This document shows, one piece after another, positions 57,339-64,000 of a DNA stretch of 64,000 nucleotides. The notes under the pieces were generated by a model. That model made no database searches. It had not been told where the DNA came from and saw only the letters and a list, made by a program, of their open reading frames with translations. Position 1 is the stretch's first letter. Each line of letters starts with the position of its first letter. This DNA is from Lachnospiraceae bacterium (GTDB taxonomy: Bacteria > Bacillota > Clostridia > Lachnospirales > Lachnospiraceae). Made by a program: the position numbers and the translations under genes. The stretch spans positions 1 to 64,000 of the forward strand of contig JAGBKB010000047.1 of the NCBI GenBank assembly GCA_017934175.1. The letters are read 5' to 3'.

Positions 57339-58396
57339 ACTTTTACTCTCCAATTATGTTTATCTTCTAATTTATTATACTGTATTCCTGTAAGTGTGTC
57401 ATAAAGTTTTTGACTTAAACTTCCAATTTTTCCTTCATTTATAACTATCTTTTTATCTTTATTTACAAGGTATCCAACTGGTGATATGACACAAGCAGTT
57501 CCTGTACCAAAACATTCTTCAAGTTTACCACTGTCCGCTGCTTTCATCAATTCATCAAGTGATACTCTTCTTTCTTCTACTTCATATCCAAAATCTTTAC
57601 AAAGTGTTATTACAGAATCTCTTGTGACACCAGGTAAAATACTTCCATTGAGCATTGGAGTTACAATTTTGCCATCTATCTTAAAGCAAATATTCATAGA
57701 GCCAACTTCTTCAATATATTTCCTCTCTACTCCATCGAGCCAAAGAGTTTGTTCGCATCCATGCTCTTCTGCTTTCTCTTGTCCAAGAAGTGAGGCTGCA
57801 TAATTGCCACCAGTTTTAGTAAAACCTACACCACCGCGAACTGCTCTGACATATTCATCTTCAACCCATATAGATACAGGTGCGATTCCTCTTGCATAAT
57901 ATGCACCGCCTGGTGCTGCTATAATAATAAAATAATAATTTGATGATGGATGCACACCAAGTTTTGAATCAAGTCCTATAACAAATGGTCTTAAATACAA
58001 TGTAGTTCCATCAGATTTTGGAACCCATTCCTTTTCAACTTCCACAAACTTTTTTACTGCTTCCACAAAATCTTCTTCATCAATTTTTGGCATACAAAGT
58101 CTTTGAAGTGAATTATTTATACGCTTTGCATTCATATCAGGTCTAAATATAAATATCTCACCACTATTATAGTAAGCCTTCATACCTTCAAATACTTCTT
58201 GCCCATAATGAAAAACATTTGCCGCTGGTGAAACTGCTATGTCATGAAATTTTTCTATCCTTGCATGTTCCCAGCCCTTATCTCCATTAAATTCCATGAT
58301 AAACATATGGTCTGTAAAAATACTTCCAAACCCAAGTTTTGATTCATCTGTTGGCTTTGGTTTTGGTGTGTCCGTTAGTTTTACTTCAATATTCAT
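57332..58396 (-). CDS. ilvE: Branched-chain amino-acid aminotransferase
   Basis: PLP enzyme of fold type IV, 354 residues, performing the last transamination of Leu, Ile and Val. The long (type II, about 350 residues) form is shown by GVGFTKTGGNYAASL with the PLP-region Lys/Tyr pattern, LDGVERKYIEEVGSMN and CFGTGTACVISPVG. The ATG at 58396 has an AAAGGAG site; an upstream in-frame ATG at 58426 lacks one and overlaps the antitoxin RNA promoter. Transcription likely arrives from leuB or from an unrecognised promoter. Confidence 0.95.
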   Translation of the reverse strand: MNIEVKLTDTPKPKPTDESKLGFGSIFTDHMFIMEFNGDKGWEHARIEKFHDIAVSPAANVFHYGQEVFEGMKAYYNSGEIFIFRPDMNAKRINNSLQRLCMPKIDEEDFVEAVKKFVEVEKEWVPKSDGTTLYLRPFVIGLDSKLGVHPSSNYYFIIIAAPGGAYYARGIAPVSIWVEDEYVRAVRGGVGFTKTGGNYAASLLGQEKAEEHGCEQTLWLDGVERKYIEEVGSMNICFKIDGKIVTPMLNGSILPGVTRDSVITLCKDFGYEVEERRVSLDELMKAADSGKLEECFGTGTACVISPVGYLVNKDKKIVINEGKIGSLSQKLYDTLTGIQYNKLEDKHNWRVKVC

Positions 58397-58419
58397 AACT
58401 TGCTCTCCTTTTTTATATA

Positions 58420-58448
58420 TTGACATTTGTTTAATTTAATTGTAGAAT
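58420..58448 (+). promoter_or_regulatory. Promoter of the antisense antitoxin RNA
   Basis: A perfect TTGACA (58420-58425), 17-base spacer and TAGAAT (58443-58448) on the plus strand. Confidence 0.8.
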
Positions 58449-58454
58449 ATAAGT

Positions 58455-58544
58455 ATGAAAAAGGCAGAACTATAACGGTTATGCCAGGTAATAATTAAGA
58501 AATAACCTCAATTACCACTGGACAATGGGCGAGGTTATTTTTTT
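58455..58544 (+). ncRNA. Putative antisense antitoxin RNA of a type I system
   Basis: A transcript of about 90 nt is predicted from the promoter at 58420-58448 to a strong terminator (AATAACCTC/GAGGTTATT stem, T tract to 58544). It is antisense to the 3' end of the small hydrophobic toxin gene, with overlap to its last few codons and 3' untranslated region. Its 5' part repeats CGGTTATGC, a sequence also present in the toxin mRNA 5' leader. No protein is encoded. Confidence 0.7.
58501..58544 (+). terminator. Terminator shared by antitoxin RNA and toxin mRNA
   Basis: A 9-bp outer stem, inner CCA/TGG pairing and seven T residues on the plus strand. On the minus strand the same stem follows the toxin stop codon with a weaker T tract. 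Confidence 0.85.
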
Positions 58545-58597
58545 ATGAGATAAATAATCAATGCTATAAGAAATAGTATGGTTATTACATCATTCAT
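58535..58597 (-). CDS. 20-residue hydrophobic peptide, putative type I toxin
   Basis: A 20-codon frame with an AAGGGG site eight bases before the ATG. The peptide starts MNDVITILF, is a single membrane helix and ends in two lysines, as in small holin-like or Fst/Bsr-type toxins that insert into the membrane. It has its own promoter, a structured leader of about 125 nt, a terminator, and an antisense RNA on the other strand. Too short for ordinary gene finding. Sits between leuB and ilvE. Toxicity is inferred. Confidence 0.72.
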   Translation of the reverse strand: MNDVITILFLIALIIYLIKK

Positions 58598-58652
58598 AAG
58601 CATATCCCCTTTCAACTTAGTCTAACAATTAGAGTAGTTGATGATGGTGATA

Positions 58653-58725
58653 GCATAACCGCCCGAGCGATAGCTCATCTATTGACTATCTCCCGTTTAC
58701 ATTCTGCCTATCGCATAAGCGATAG
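58653..58725 (-). promoter_or_regulatory. Structured 5' leader of the toxin mRNA
   Basis: A 7-bp hairpin (58708-58725, CTATCGC/GCGATAG) opens the leader, and further GATAG/CTATC repeats follow. CGGTTATGC (58653-58661, minus strand) is complementary over nine bases to the segment at 58476-58484 in the mRNA 3' region, so a long-range 5'-3' pairing is possible. Confidence 0.5.
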
Positions 58726-58729
58726 ACGA

Positions 58730-58758
58730 ATTATAACACAATCTATTTAATAATTCAA
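58730..58758 (-). promoter_or_regulatory. Promoter of the putative type I toxin gene
   Basis: TTGAAT (58753-58758, overlapping the leuB stop) and consensus TATAAT (58730-58735) with TGT before it and a 17-base spacer, minus strand. Confidence 0.78.
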
Positions 58759-59825
58759 ATTGTTTTAGAAATAGTATCTCCCATCTCACTACAACTTAAT
58801 TTTTTTGTTCCTTCTACAAATAAATCTGTAGTGCGATAGCCATCTGCAAGAACTTTCTCAACTGCTTTTTCTATTAGCAATGCCTCATTTTCCATATCAA
58901 ATGAGTATCTAAACATCATTGCAACTGACAATATAGTTCCTATCGGATTTGAAATATTAAGCCCTGCTATGTCTGGCGCAGAACCGTGGATTGGTTCGTA
59001 AAGTCCAAGTTTAGTACTACCAAGTGACGCTGATGGCATCATACCTATTGAACCTGCAAGCACTGATGCCTCATCTGATAAAATATCTCCAAACATATTT
59101 TCAGTTACAACTACATCAAATCCTGATGGATTTTTTATTATCTGCATTGAAGCACTGTCAACCAACATATCTTCATATTTTACATCACTATACTTCTCTG
59201 ATAACTCATGCATGATTTTTCTCCAAAGTTTTGAAGTATCAAGCACATTTGACTTATCTATAGATGTAACTTTTTTATTTCTTTTTCTTGCAGTATCAAA
59301 TGCAATAACACCTATTCGCCTAATTTCTTCTTCAGTATATTTCATCTCATCCGTGGCTACTATCATTCCATCAACTTCTTTAGTTTCTTTTTTGCCGAAA
59401 TAAACTCCACCAGTAAGTTCTCTAATCATTACAAAATCTATACCACTTTTGATAATTTCTTTTTTTAGAGGACAAGAATTTTCAAGTTCTTTATAAAGTT
59501 TGGTAGGTCTTAAATTGGCAAAAAGCCCTAACTCTTTTCTTATCTTAAGTAATCCCTTTTCTGGTCTCTTATCCTTATCTACATTATCCCACTTCGGACC
59601 TCCAACTGCTCCAAGTAACACCGCATCGGAGTTTTTACATATATTTAATGTCTCATCTGTAAGTGGCTCGCCATATTTATCAATTGATGCACCGCCAAAA
59701 AATAATTCTTCAGTCTCAAACTCATGACCACACTTTTCACCAATTTTTTTTAATACTTTTAATGCCTCTGTTACTATCTCTGGTCCTATTCCATCACCTT
59801 TTAAAACTGCTATTTTCTTTTTCAT
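58755..59825 (-). CDS. leuB: 3-isopropylmalate dehydrogenase
   Basis: NAD-dependent oxidative decarboxylase of leucine synthesis, 356 residues. Typical motifs: LKGDGIGPEI at the start, GAVGGPKWD, RELTGGVYFG, and the metal/NAD region ENMFGDILSDEASVLAGSIGMMPSASLG with EPIHGSAPDIAG. Its ATG shares a base with the leuD stop (TAATG). Last leu gene, directly followed by the type I toxin promoter. Confidence 0.97.
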   Translation of the reverse strand: MKKKIAVLKGDGIGPEIVTEALKVLKKIGEKCGHEFETEELFFGGASIDKYGEPLTDETLNICKNSDAVLLGAVGGPKWDNVDKDKRPEKGLLKIRKELGLFANLRPTKLYKELENSCPLKKEIIKSGIDFVMIRELTGGVYFGKKETKEVDGMIVATDEMKYTEEEIRRIGVIAFDTARKRNKKVTSIDKSNVLDTSKLWRKIMHELSEKYSDVKYEDMLVDSASMQIIKNPSGFDVVVTENMFGDILSDEASVLAGSIGMMPSASLGSTKLGLYEPIHGSAPDIAGLNISNPIGTILSVAMMFRYSFDMENEALLIEKAVEKVLADGYRTTDLFVEGTKKLSCSEMGDTISKTI

Positions 59826-60304
59826 TATGCTATCTCCTTTGCATATGCCATAAGCCCGCCTGCATCAATTATTTTCTTTATAAACTCTGGGAATACATTT
59901 ATTTTATACTCTTTATTCTTAGTAATATTTTTTATAATGCCTTTTTCAAAGTCTATATTAAGTGTATCGCCATTATCAATCTCATCTGCATATTCACATT
60001 CTATAATGGGAAGACCTATGTTAATTGCATTTCTATAAAATATTCTTGCAAAACTTTTTGCAATTACACACTGCACTTTATTTTCTTTAATTGTGAGTGG
60101 AGCATGCTCTCTTGATGAGCCACAACCAAAGTTATCAAGAGCAACAATTATATCATTTGGCTTCACATTTTTTGCAAAATCACTATCAATATCTTCCATA
60201 CAGTGTGTTGATAATTCTTTCACATCTGCAATATTAAGATACCTTGCTGGTATAATTACATCAGTGTCTACATTATCACCATACTTAAAAACTTTCCCTT
60301 CCAT
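59825..60304 (-). CDS. leuD: 3-isopropylmalate dehydratase small subunit
   Basis: Swivel subunit of isopropylmalate isomerase, 159 residues: [16 protein letters not shown] near the start and the substrate loop [11 protein letters not shown]. The ATG at 60304 has an AAAGGAG site; the longer frame from 60322 overlaps that site and the leuC stop. Works with LeuC. Confidence 0.96.
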   Translation of the reverse strand: MEGKVFKYGDNVDTDVIIPARYLNIADVKELSTHCMEDIDSDFAKNVKPNDIIVALDNFGCGSSREHAPLTIKENKVQCVIAKSFARIFYRNAINIGLPIIECEYADEIDNGDTLNIDFEKGIIKNITKNKEYKINVFPEFIKKIIDAGGLMAYAKEIA

Positions 60305-60321
60305 AATTCTCCTTTCATACA

Positions 60322-61569
60322 TTAATCAGTTATATATCCTGCAATTGCAGACTTTGCTGCAGTGCGAGGACTTGCGAGGTAAACTTCCGACTCAGTGTGT
60401 CCCATACGACCTACGAAATTTCGATTTGTTGTTGCGATGCATCTTTCACCTTTTGCAAGAATTCCCATATAACCACCAAGACATGGTCCACAAGTTGGAG
60501 TTGAAACTACAGCACCTGCATTTATAAATTCAGTGATAATACCTTTTTCTATACACTCTTTATATACATTCATAGTTGCAGGAATTATGATACACCTAAC
60601 TTTGTCGTGAACTTTATGACCTTTTAAAACTTCATATGCTGCTATCATATCTTCCATACGACCATTAGTACAAGAACCAATCACTACTTGGTCAATTTTT
60701 ATATTGTTTAAATCTTTTGCATCTTTAGTATTCTCTGGCAAATGCGGACAACTAACAGTTGGTTTTATATCATCTAAAACTATCTCTATCACTTGTTCAT
60801 ATTCCGCATCTGCATCTGCTTTAAATACTTTGCCTTTTCTCTCTTCTCTTCCCTTTAAATAAGATTCTGTAATTTCATCAAATTCAAATATTCCATTTTT
60901 TGCTCCAGCCTCAATCGCCATATTGCAAATGCAAAGTCTATCATCCATAGATAAAGTTTTACATCCATCACCTACAAACTCTAAACTTTTATAAAGTGCT
61001 CCATCAACACCAATCATTCCAATAAGAGTTAATATAACATCTTTACCACTGCATTCTTTATTTAATTTACCTTTTAAAACTACTTTTATTGCAGGTGGCA
61101 CTTTGAACCATTCAAAACCAGTAGCCATAGCATACGCCATATCGGTACTGCCTACACCTGTTGAAAAAGCAGAAATTGCACCATAAGTGCAAGTGTGACT
61201 ATCTGCACCAACTATCACATCACCACTTGTCACAACACCAAGTTCAGGAAGTAAAGCGTGTTCTATTCCCATCTTACCTACATCATAAAAATGAGTTATG
61301 TTTTGCTCATATGCAAAGTCTCTACAAACCTTTGACTGTTCTGCTGACTTTATGTCCTTATTTGGCACAAAGTGGTCAAGAACTATTGCTATTTTTTTGT
61401 TATCAAATACTTTGTCAAAGCCTGCTTTTTTAAACTCACGAATTGCCACTGGAGTTGTGATGTCGTTTCCAAGAACTATATCAACTTTTGCATTGATAAG
61501 GTCACCGACTTTTACTTCTTTAAGACCAGCAGCATTTGCTAAAAGTTTCTCAGTTAATGTCATTCCCAT
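60322..61569 (-). CDS. leuC: 3-isopropylmalate dehydratase large subunit
   Basis: Aconitase-family subunit of 415 residues with a 4Fe-4S cluster; cluster cysteines are in VIGSCTNGR and [10 protein letters not shown], and [12 protein letters not shown] is present. This is the short two-subunit (archaeal/clostridial) form. AAAGG precedes the start at 61569; a second ATG at 61563 is possible. Lies 36 nt after leuA. Confidence 0.96.
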   Translation of the reverse strand: MGMTLTEKLLANAAGLKEVKVGDLINAKVDIVLGNDITTPVAIREFKKAGFDKVFDNKKIAIVLDHFVPNKDIKSAEQSKVCRDFAYEQNITHFYDVGKMGIEHALLPELGVVTSGDVIVGADSHTCTYGAISAFSTGVGSTDMAYAMATGFEWFKVPPAIKVVLKGKLNKECSGKDVILTLIGMIGVDGALYKSLEFVGDGCKTLSMDDRLCICNMAIEAGAKNGIFEFDEITESYLKGREERKGKVFKADADAEYEQVIEIVLDDIKPTVSCPHLPENTKDAKDLNNIKIDQVVIGSCTNGRMEDMIAAYEVLKGHKVHDKVRCIIIPATMNVYKECIEKGIITEFINAGAVVSTPTCGPCLGGYMGILAKGERCIATTNRNFVGRMGHTESEVYLASPRTAAKSAIAGYITD

Positions 61570-61605
61570 AATTATCCTTTCGGGCTCATAAAGAAAAACC
61601 CACAG

Positions 61606-63276
61606 TTATAATAAAGCACGATTGATGGCAGAAAATAGTGCATAGATTGATGATGTTAATATATCAGTATCAAGTCCTACTCCCCACACAACACTTCCAG
61701 TATCCGTTGTGAAACTTAAATATGTAATCGCCTTTGAATCTGCACCTTTACTAATACCATGTTCATCATAAGTTAAATCATTTATACTAACATTAGAAAT
61801 ATTATTTGATATTGCATTTACAACACTTTCAAACTTTCCTTTTCCTCTACCTTCAAATGTCAATATCTTACCATCAAAACTAATATTTAACTTTACTACT
61901 GATTCATCTCTGTCGTTTTCAAAACTAATTTTATCAAGTTTTATTCTATCAAACTTATTTATATAATTATCTGTAAATATTTTAAATATCTCATCAGAAC
62001 TTAACTCGTTGTGCGATTTGTCAGATACTGATTTTACTAAATATGATACTTCTTCACTGAGTTTCTTTGGAAGTTTATATGAATAATTATTTTCAAGTAT
62101 ATAAGATACTCCGCCCTTACCTGATTGCGAATTAATTCTTATAACATCTGTCTCATAAACTCTTCCCAAATCTCTTGGGTCTATAGGAAGATAAGGAACT
62201 GTCCACTCATAAATATTATTTTCTTCTCTCCACTTCATACCTTTAGAAATAGCATCTTGATGTGAGCCAGAAAATGCTGCAAACACAAGTTTGCCACTGT
62301 ATGGTTGCCTGTCATAAACTTTCATTCTTGTCACTTCTTCATATAGATTTTTTATCTCAGTAATATTTGTAAAATCAAGATTAGGTTCTATACCTTGTGA
62401 ATACATATTGAGTGCCAATGTTATAATATCTACATTTCCAGTTCGTTCACCATTTCCAAATAAAGTTCCCTCTACTCTATCTCCTCCTGCAAGAAGTCCA
62501 AGTTCTGCATCTGCTACTGCTGTTCCTCTATCATTGTGTGGATGAAGAGATATGATTACATTCTCTCTATATTTTAAATTGTCATTCATATACTCAACTT
62601 GGTCAGCGTATACATTTGGACTTGAATGTTCAACTGTGACAGGAAGATTGATTATAACTTTATTATCCGCACACGGCTCCCACACGTCAAGAACTCTATT
62701 ACATATCTCAAGTGCAAACTCTGGTTCAGTTCCAGTAAAACTTTCAGGAGAATATTCGTATCTATATTTAACCTTATTCTCTTTGCACATATCATTGAAA
62801 TATTTTGCACCTACTTCAGCAATTTTTATTATTTCTTCTTTACTCTTTTTAAAAACTTGTTCTCTCTGGGCAAGTGAAGTAGAATTGTAAAGATGAATAA
62901 TTGCTTTATCATTTCCAATTCCCTCCAAAGCCTTAAAAGTTTTTTTGATAATATGCTCTCTGCTTTGAGTTAATACTTGAATGGTAACATCATCTGGTAT
63001 CATATCTTTTTTAATCAAAGTTCTAAGGAATGTGTATTCAGTTTCAGATGCTGCAGGAAATCCTACTTCTATCTCTTTAAATCCAACATCCACAAGAAGT
63101 TTAAAAAACTTCAATTTTTCATCAAGACTCATAGGCACAATTAAAGCCTGGTTGCCATCCCTAAGATCTACAGAACACCAAACCGGTGGCTTTTCTATAA
63201 ATGTTTTCTTTGCCCATTTTCTTTCTGCATTTTTTACTTCAAAAAACTGTTTTTTATACTTGTCTGATGTTTTCAT
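61606..63276 (-). CDS. leuA: 2-isopropylmalate synthase (LeuA type 2)
   Basis: First committed step of leucine synthesis, 556 residues. The TIM-barrel catalytic domain shows SVDLRDGNQAL, SLHPHNDRGTAVADAELGLLAGGDRVEGT and NGERTGNVD (metal His ligands within). The C-terminal allosteric domain spans about 430-556 and ends DTDILTSSIYALFSAINRALL, the leucine-feedback region. Length and motifs fit the type 2 enzymes. Expression is predicted to be controlled by the leader peptide attenuator directly upstream. Confidence 0.96.
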   Translation of the reverse strand: MKTSDKYKKQFFEVKNAERKWAKKTFIEKPPVWCSVDLRDGNQALIVPMSLDEKLKFFKLLVDVGFKEIEVGFPAASETEYTFLRTLIKKDMIPDDVTIQVLTQSREHIIKKTFKALEGIGNDKAIIHLYNSTSLAQREQVFKKSKEEIIKIAEVGAKYFNDMCKENKVKYRYEYSPESFTGTEPEFALEICNRVLDVWEPCADNKVIINLPVTVEHSSPNVYADQVEYMNDNLKYRENVIISLHPHNDRGTAVADAELGLLAGGDRVEGTLFGNGERTGNVDIITLALNMYSQGIEPNLDFTNITEIKNLYEEVTRMKVYDRQPYSGKLVFAAFSGSHQDAISKGMKWREENNIYEWTVPYLPIDPRDLGRVYETDVIRINSQSGKGGVSYILENNYSYKLPKKLSEEVSYLVKSVSDKSHNELSSDEIFKIFTDNYINKFDRIKLDKISFENDRDESVVKLNISFDGKILTFEGRGKGKFESVVNAISNNISNVSINDLTYDEHGISKGADSKAITYLSFTTDTGSVVWGVGLDTDILTSSIYALFSAINRALL

Positions 63277-63291
63277 TTTCTCTCCTATTGC

Positions 63292-63325
63292 TAAAAAAAG
63301 CGACCAGACTGTTAGTCTGATCGCT
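63292..63325 (-). terminator. Attenuator terminator before leuA
   Basis: A 12-bp stem (63299-63325, one G-U on RNA) with a three-base loop and seven T residues, only about 15 bases before leuA. Its ascending arm contains TAACAGT, complementary to ACTGTTA just after the leader peptide (63354-63360), a 7-bp alternative antiterminator pairing. Confidence 0.88.
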
Positions 63326-63359
63326 ATATATTATAAATATAATAGTTTTGACATAACAG

Positions 63360-63440
63360 TTATAAACCCACAACAAAAATGAGACCTAATAATAGGCTAA
63401 TCACGAGTAATATTGAGTTTACACTGTTTTTATTAAACAT
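63360..63440 (-). CDS. Leucine operon leader peptide
   Basis: A 26-codon frame with an AGAAGG site; 14 of 26 residues are Leu, Ile or Val, including runs ILLVI and LLLGLI. Its stop codon abuts the antiterminator strand. Slow translation at scarce Leu/Ile/Val would leave that strand free to pair with the terminator arm and allow leuA transcription; complete translation would cover it and permit termination. This is classical attenuation as in enteric leu operons, here inferred from layout. Confidence 0.85.
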   Translation of the reverse strand: MFNKNSVNSILLVISLLLGLIFVVGL

Positions 63441-63466
63441 TTTACACCTTCTACAAATATGTGAAA

Positions 63467-63501
63467 ATATTAACATATTGGTATAAAAGATGCAATACCA
63501 A
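63467..63501 (-). promoter_or_regulatory. Promoter of the leu operon with an overlapping dyad
   Basis: TTGCAT (63490-63495) and TAATAT (63467-63472) with TGT before it, 17-base spacer, minus strand. A 7-bp inverted repeat TTGGTAT/ATACCAA (63478-63484 and 63495-63501) overlaps the -35 and could bind a repressor. Confidence 0.6.
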
Positions 63502-63619
63502 TTTATGTGTATATTATAGGCTATATAATTTTAAGTTATAGGTATATTATATTTAATTTAAAAAAGCAAAAAAATTGTCTTATTTCTTTATATTATTTAT
63601 CTAATCTTAATTATCTCAT

Positions 63620-64000
63620 TTATGTTTCAACTATACTATATGTGCCACACTGTGTTAAATCTAATGTACCTTGCCAGTTATAATTATCACATATATTTGT
63701 GTCATCAGGCCACCATTTGCAAAATATAACAGTATCATCTCCCACTTCAACTTCAAACTTACAAACTCCAGTAGTTTCATTTGTTACCAAATAATCATTA
63801 GTTTGATTCTTATTTTTTAAAACATCTGAAGATGCGGCGACACTATCACCAGTTCCAAAAGGAGTTTTAGATAATTTTACTCTCCATTTTGTAATTGGCT
63901 TATTGGTATTTGTTGCAGTGTCATAATAGGTGCCTGTGACTTTTGGCTCCCATTTAAATGTTTCATTTTGTTTGGCATAGGCGATTACAACACCATTTAA
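63620..64000 (-). CDS. C-terminal part of a hypothetical, probably extracellular protein (cut by the window edge)
   Basis: A continuous minus-strand frame of 126 codons enters from beyond the window and stops at 63620. It contains no Met, so the start is outside. It is Thr/Asn/Lys-rich with two Trp pairs (KWEPKVTGTYYDTATN, FCKWWPDD) and three Cys near the end, ending GTYSIVET. The composition suggests a beta-rich secreted or surface protein; I do not recognise a family. About 120 bases separate it from the leu promoter. Confidence 0.7.
   Translation of the reverse strand, partial: LNGVVIAYAKQNETFKWEPKVTGTYYDTATNTNKPITKWRVKLSKTPFGTGDSVAASSDVLKNKNQTNDYLVTNETTGVCKFEVEVGDDTVIFCKWWPDDTNICDNYNWQGTLDLTQCGTYSIVET

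Noticed and set aside
63277..63440. T-box riboswitch upstream of leuA
   Set aside because: No T-box consensus or specifier stem is visible; the leader peptide and terminator explain the region better.
63360..63440. Second type I toxin (hydrophobic 26-residue peptide)
   Set aside because: No antisense promoter, no basic tail, and it lies directly upstream of an antiterminator/terminator and leuA, so a leader peptide fits better.
1..64000. CRISPR array, rRNA, tRNA or IS element
   Set aside because: I saw no regularly spaced repeats of CRISPR form, no rRNA-like or recognisable tRNA sequence, and no transposase gene; unseen tRNAs cannot be fully excluded by eye.

Overview
The window is AT-rich, almost entirely transcribed from the minus strand, and reads as a chromosome segment of a low-GC Firmicute of class Clostridia. 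RNase Y, AddAB, an NrdG-type activase, a TGS-uridine kinase fusion and a small one-helix membrane protein of a kind I associate with Lachnospiraceae support this. The family is an inference.

Region 1 (about 0.3-26 kb) is core. In transcription order (right to left) it holds rpoB-rpoC, uridine phosphorylase, TGS-uridine kinase, an ECF S component, rsmI, an rpoD-type sigma factor, addB-addA, an anaerobic RNR activase, cytidine deaminase, RNase HI and a two-gene amino-acid ABC transporter. That transporter has a fused, apparently circularly permuted binding domain. Pyrimidine salvage (udp, udk-like, cdd) recurs here. Region 2 (26-34.9 kb) carries a lipoprotein, a complete branched-chain amino-acid importer (livJ-H-M-G-F), an orphan binding lipoprotein and rny.

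Region 3 is branched-chain amino-acid synthesis in two pieces on the same strand: leuA-C-D-B / ilvE-B-C (54.6-63.3 kb) and ilvD-ilvA (35.0-37.8 kb). The leu operon is preceded by a 26-codon Leu/Ile/Val-rich leader peptide, an antiterminator and a terminator, the layout of classical attenuation. A compact type I toxin-antitoxin module sits between leuB and ilvE.

Region 4 (38.3-54.4 kb) is an accessory island between ilvC and ilvD. It contains HicAB, a lipoprotein with a degenerate NlpC/P60-like domain, an HTH plus HipA-like kinase pair with its own operator, gene remnants, a tyrosine recombinase, and a five-gene operon of unknown function. The operon encodes a tail-anchored TPR/coiled-coil protein, a coiled-coil protein with a degenerate motor-like domain, a helical protein, an FtsK/SpoIIIE ATPase and a large helical protein.

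The most striking observation lies between the recombinase and this operon. Two perfect 21-bp inverted repeats, each itself a dyad, bound 287 bp that carry a strong promoter now facing away from the operon. I interpret this as a recombinase-controlled invertible promoter in the OFF orientation, which would make the FtsK operon phase variable. The motifs are read directly from the sequence; inversion itself is inferred.
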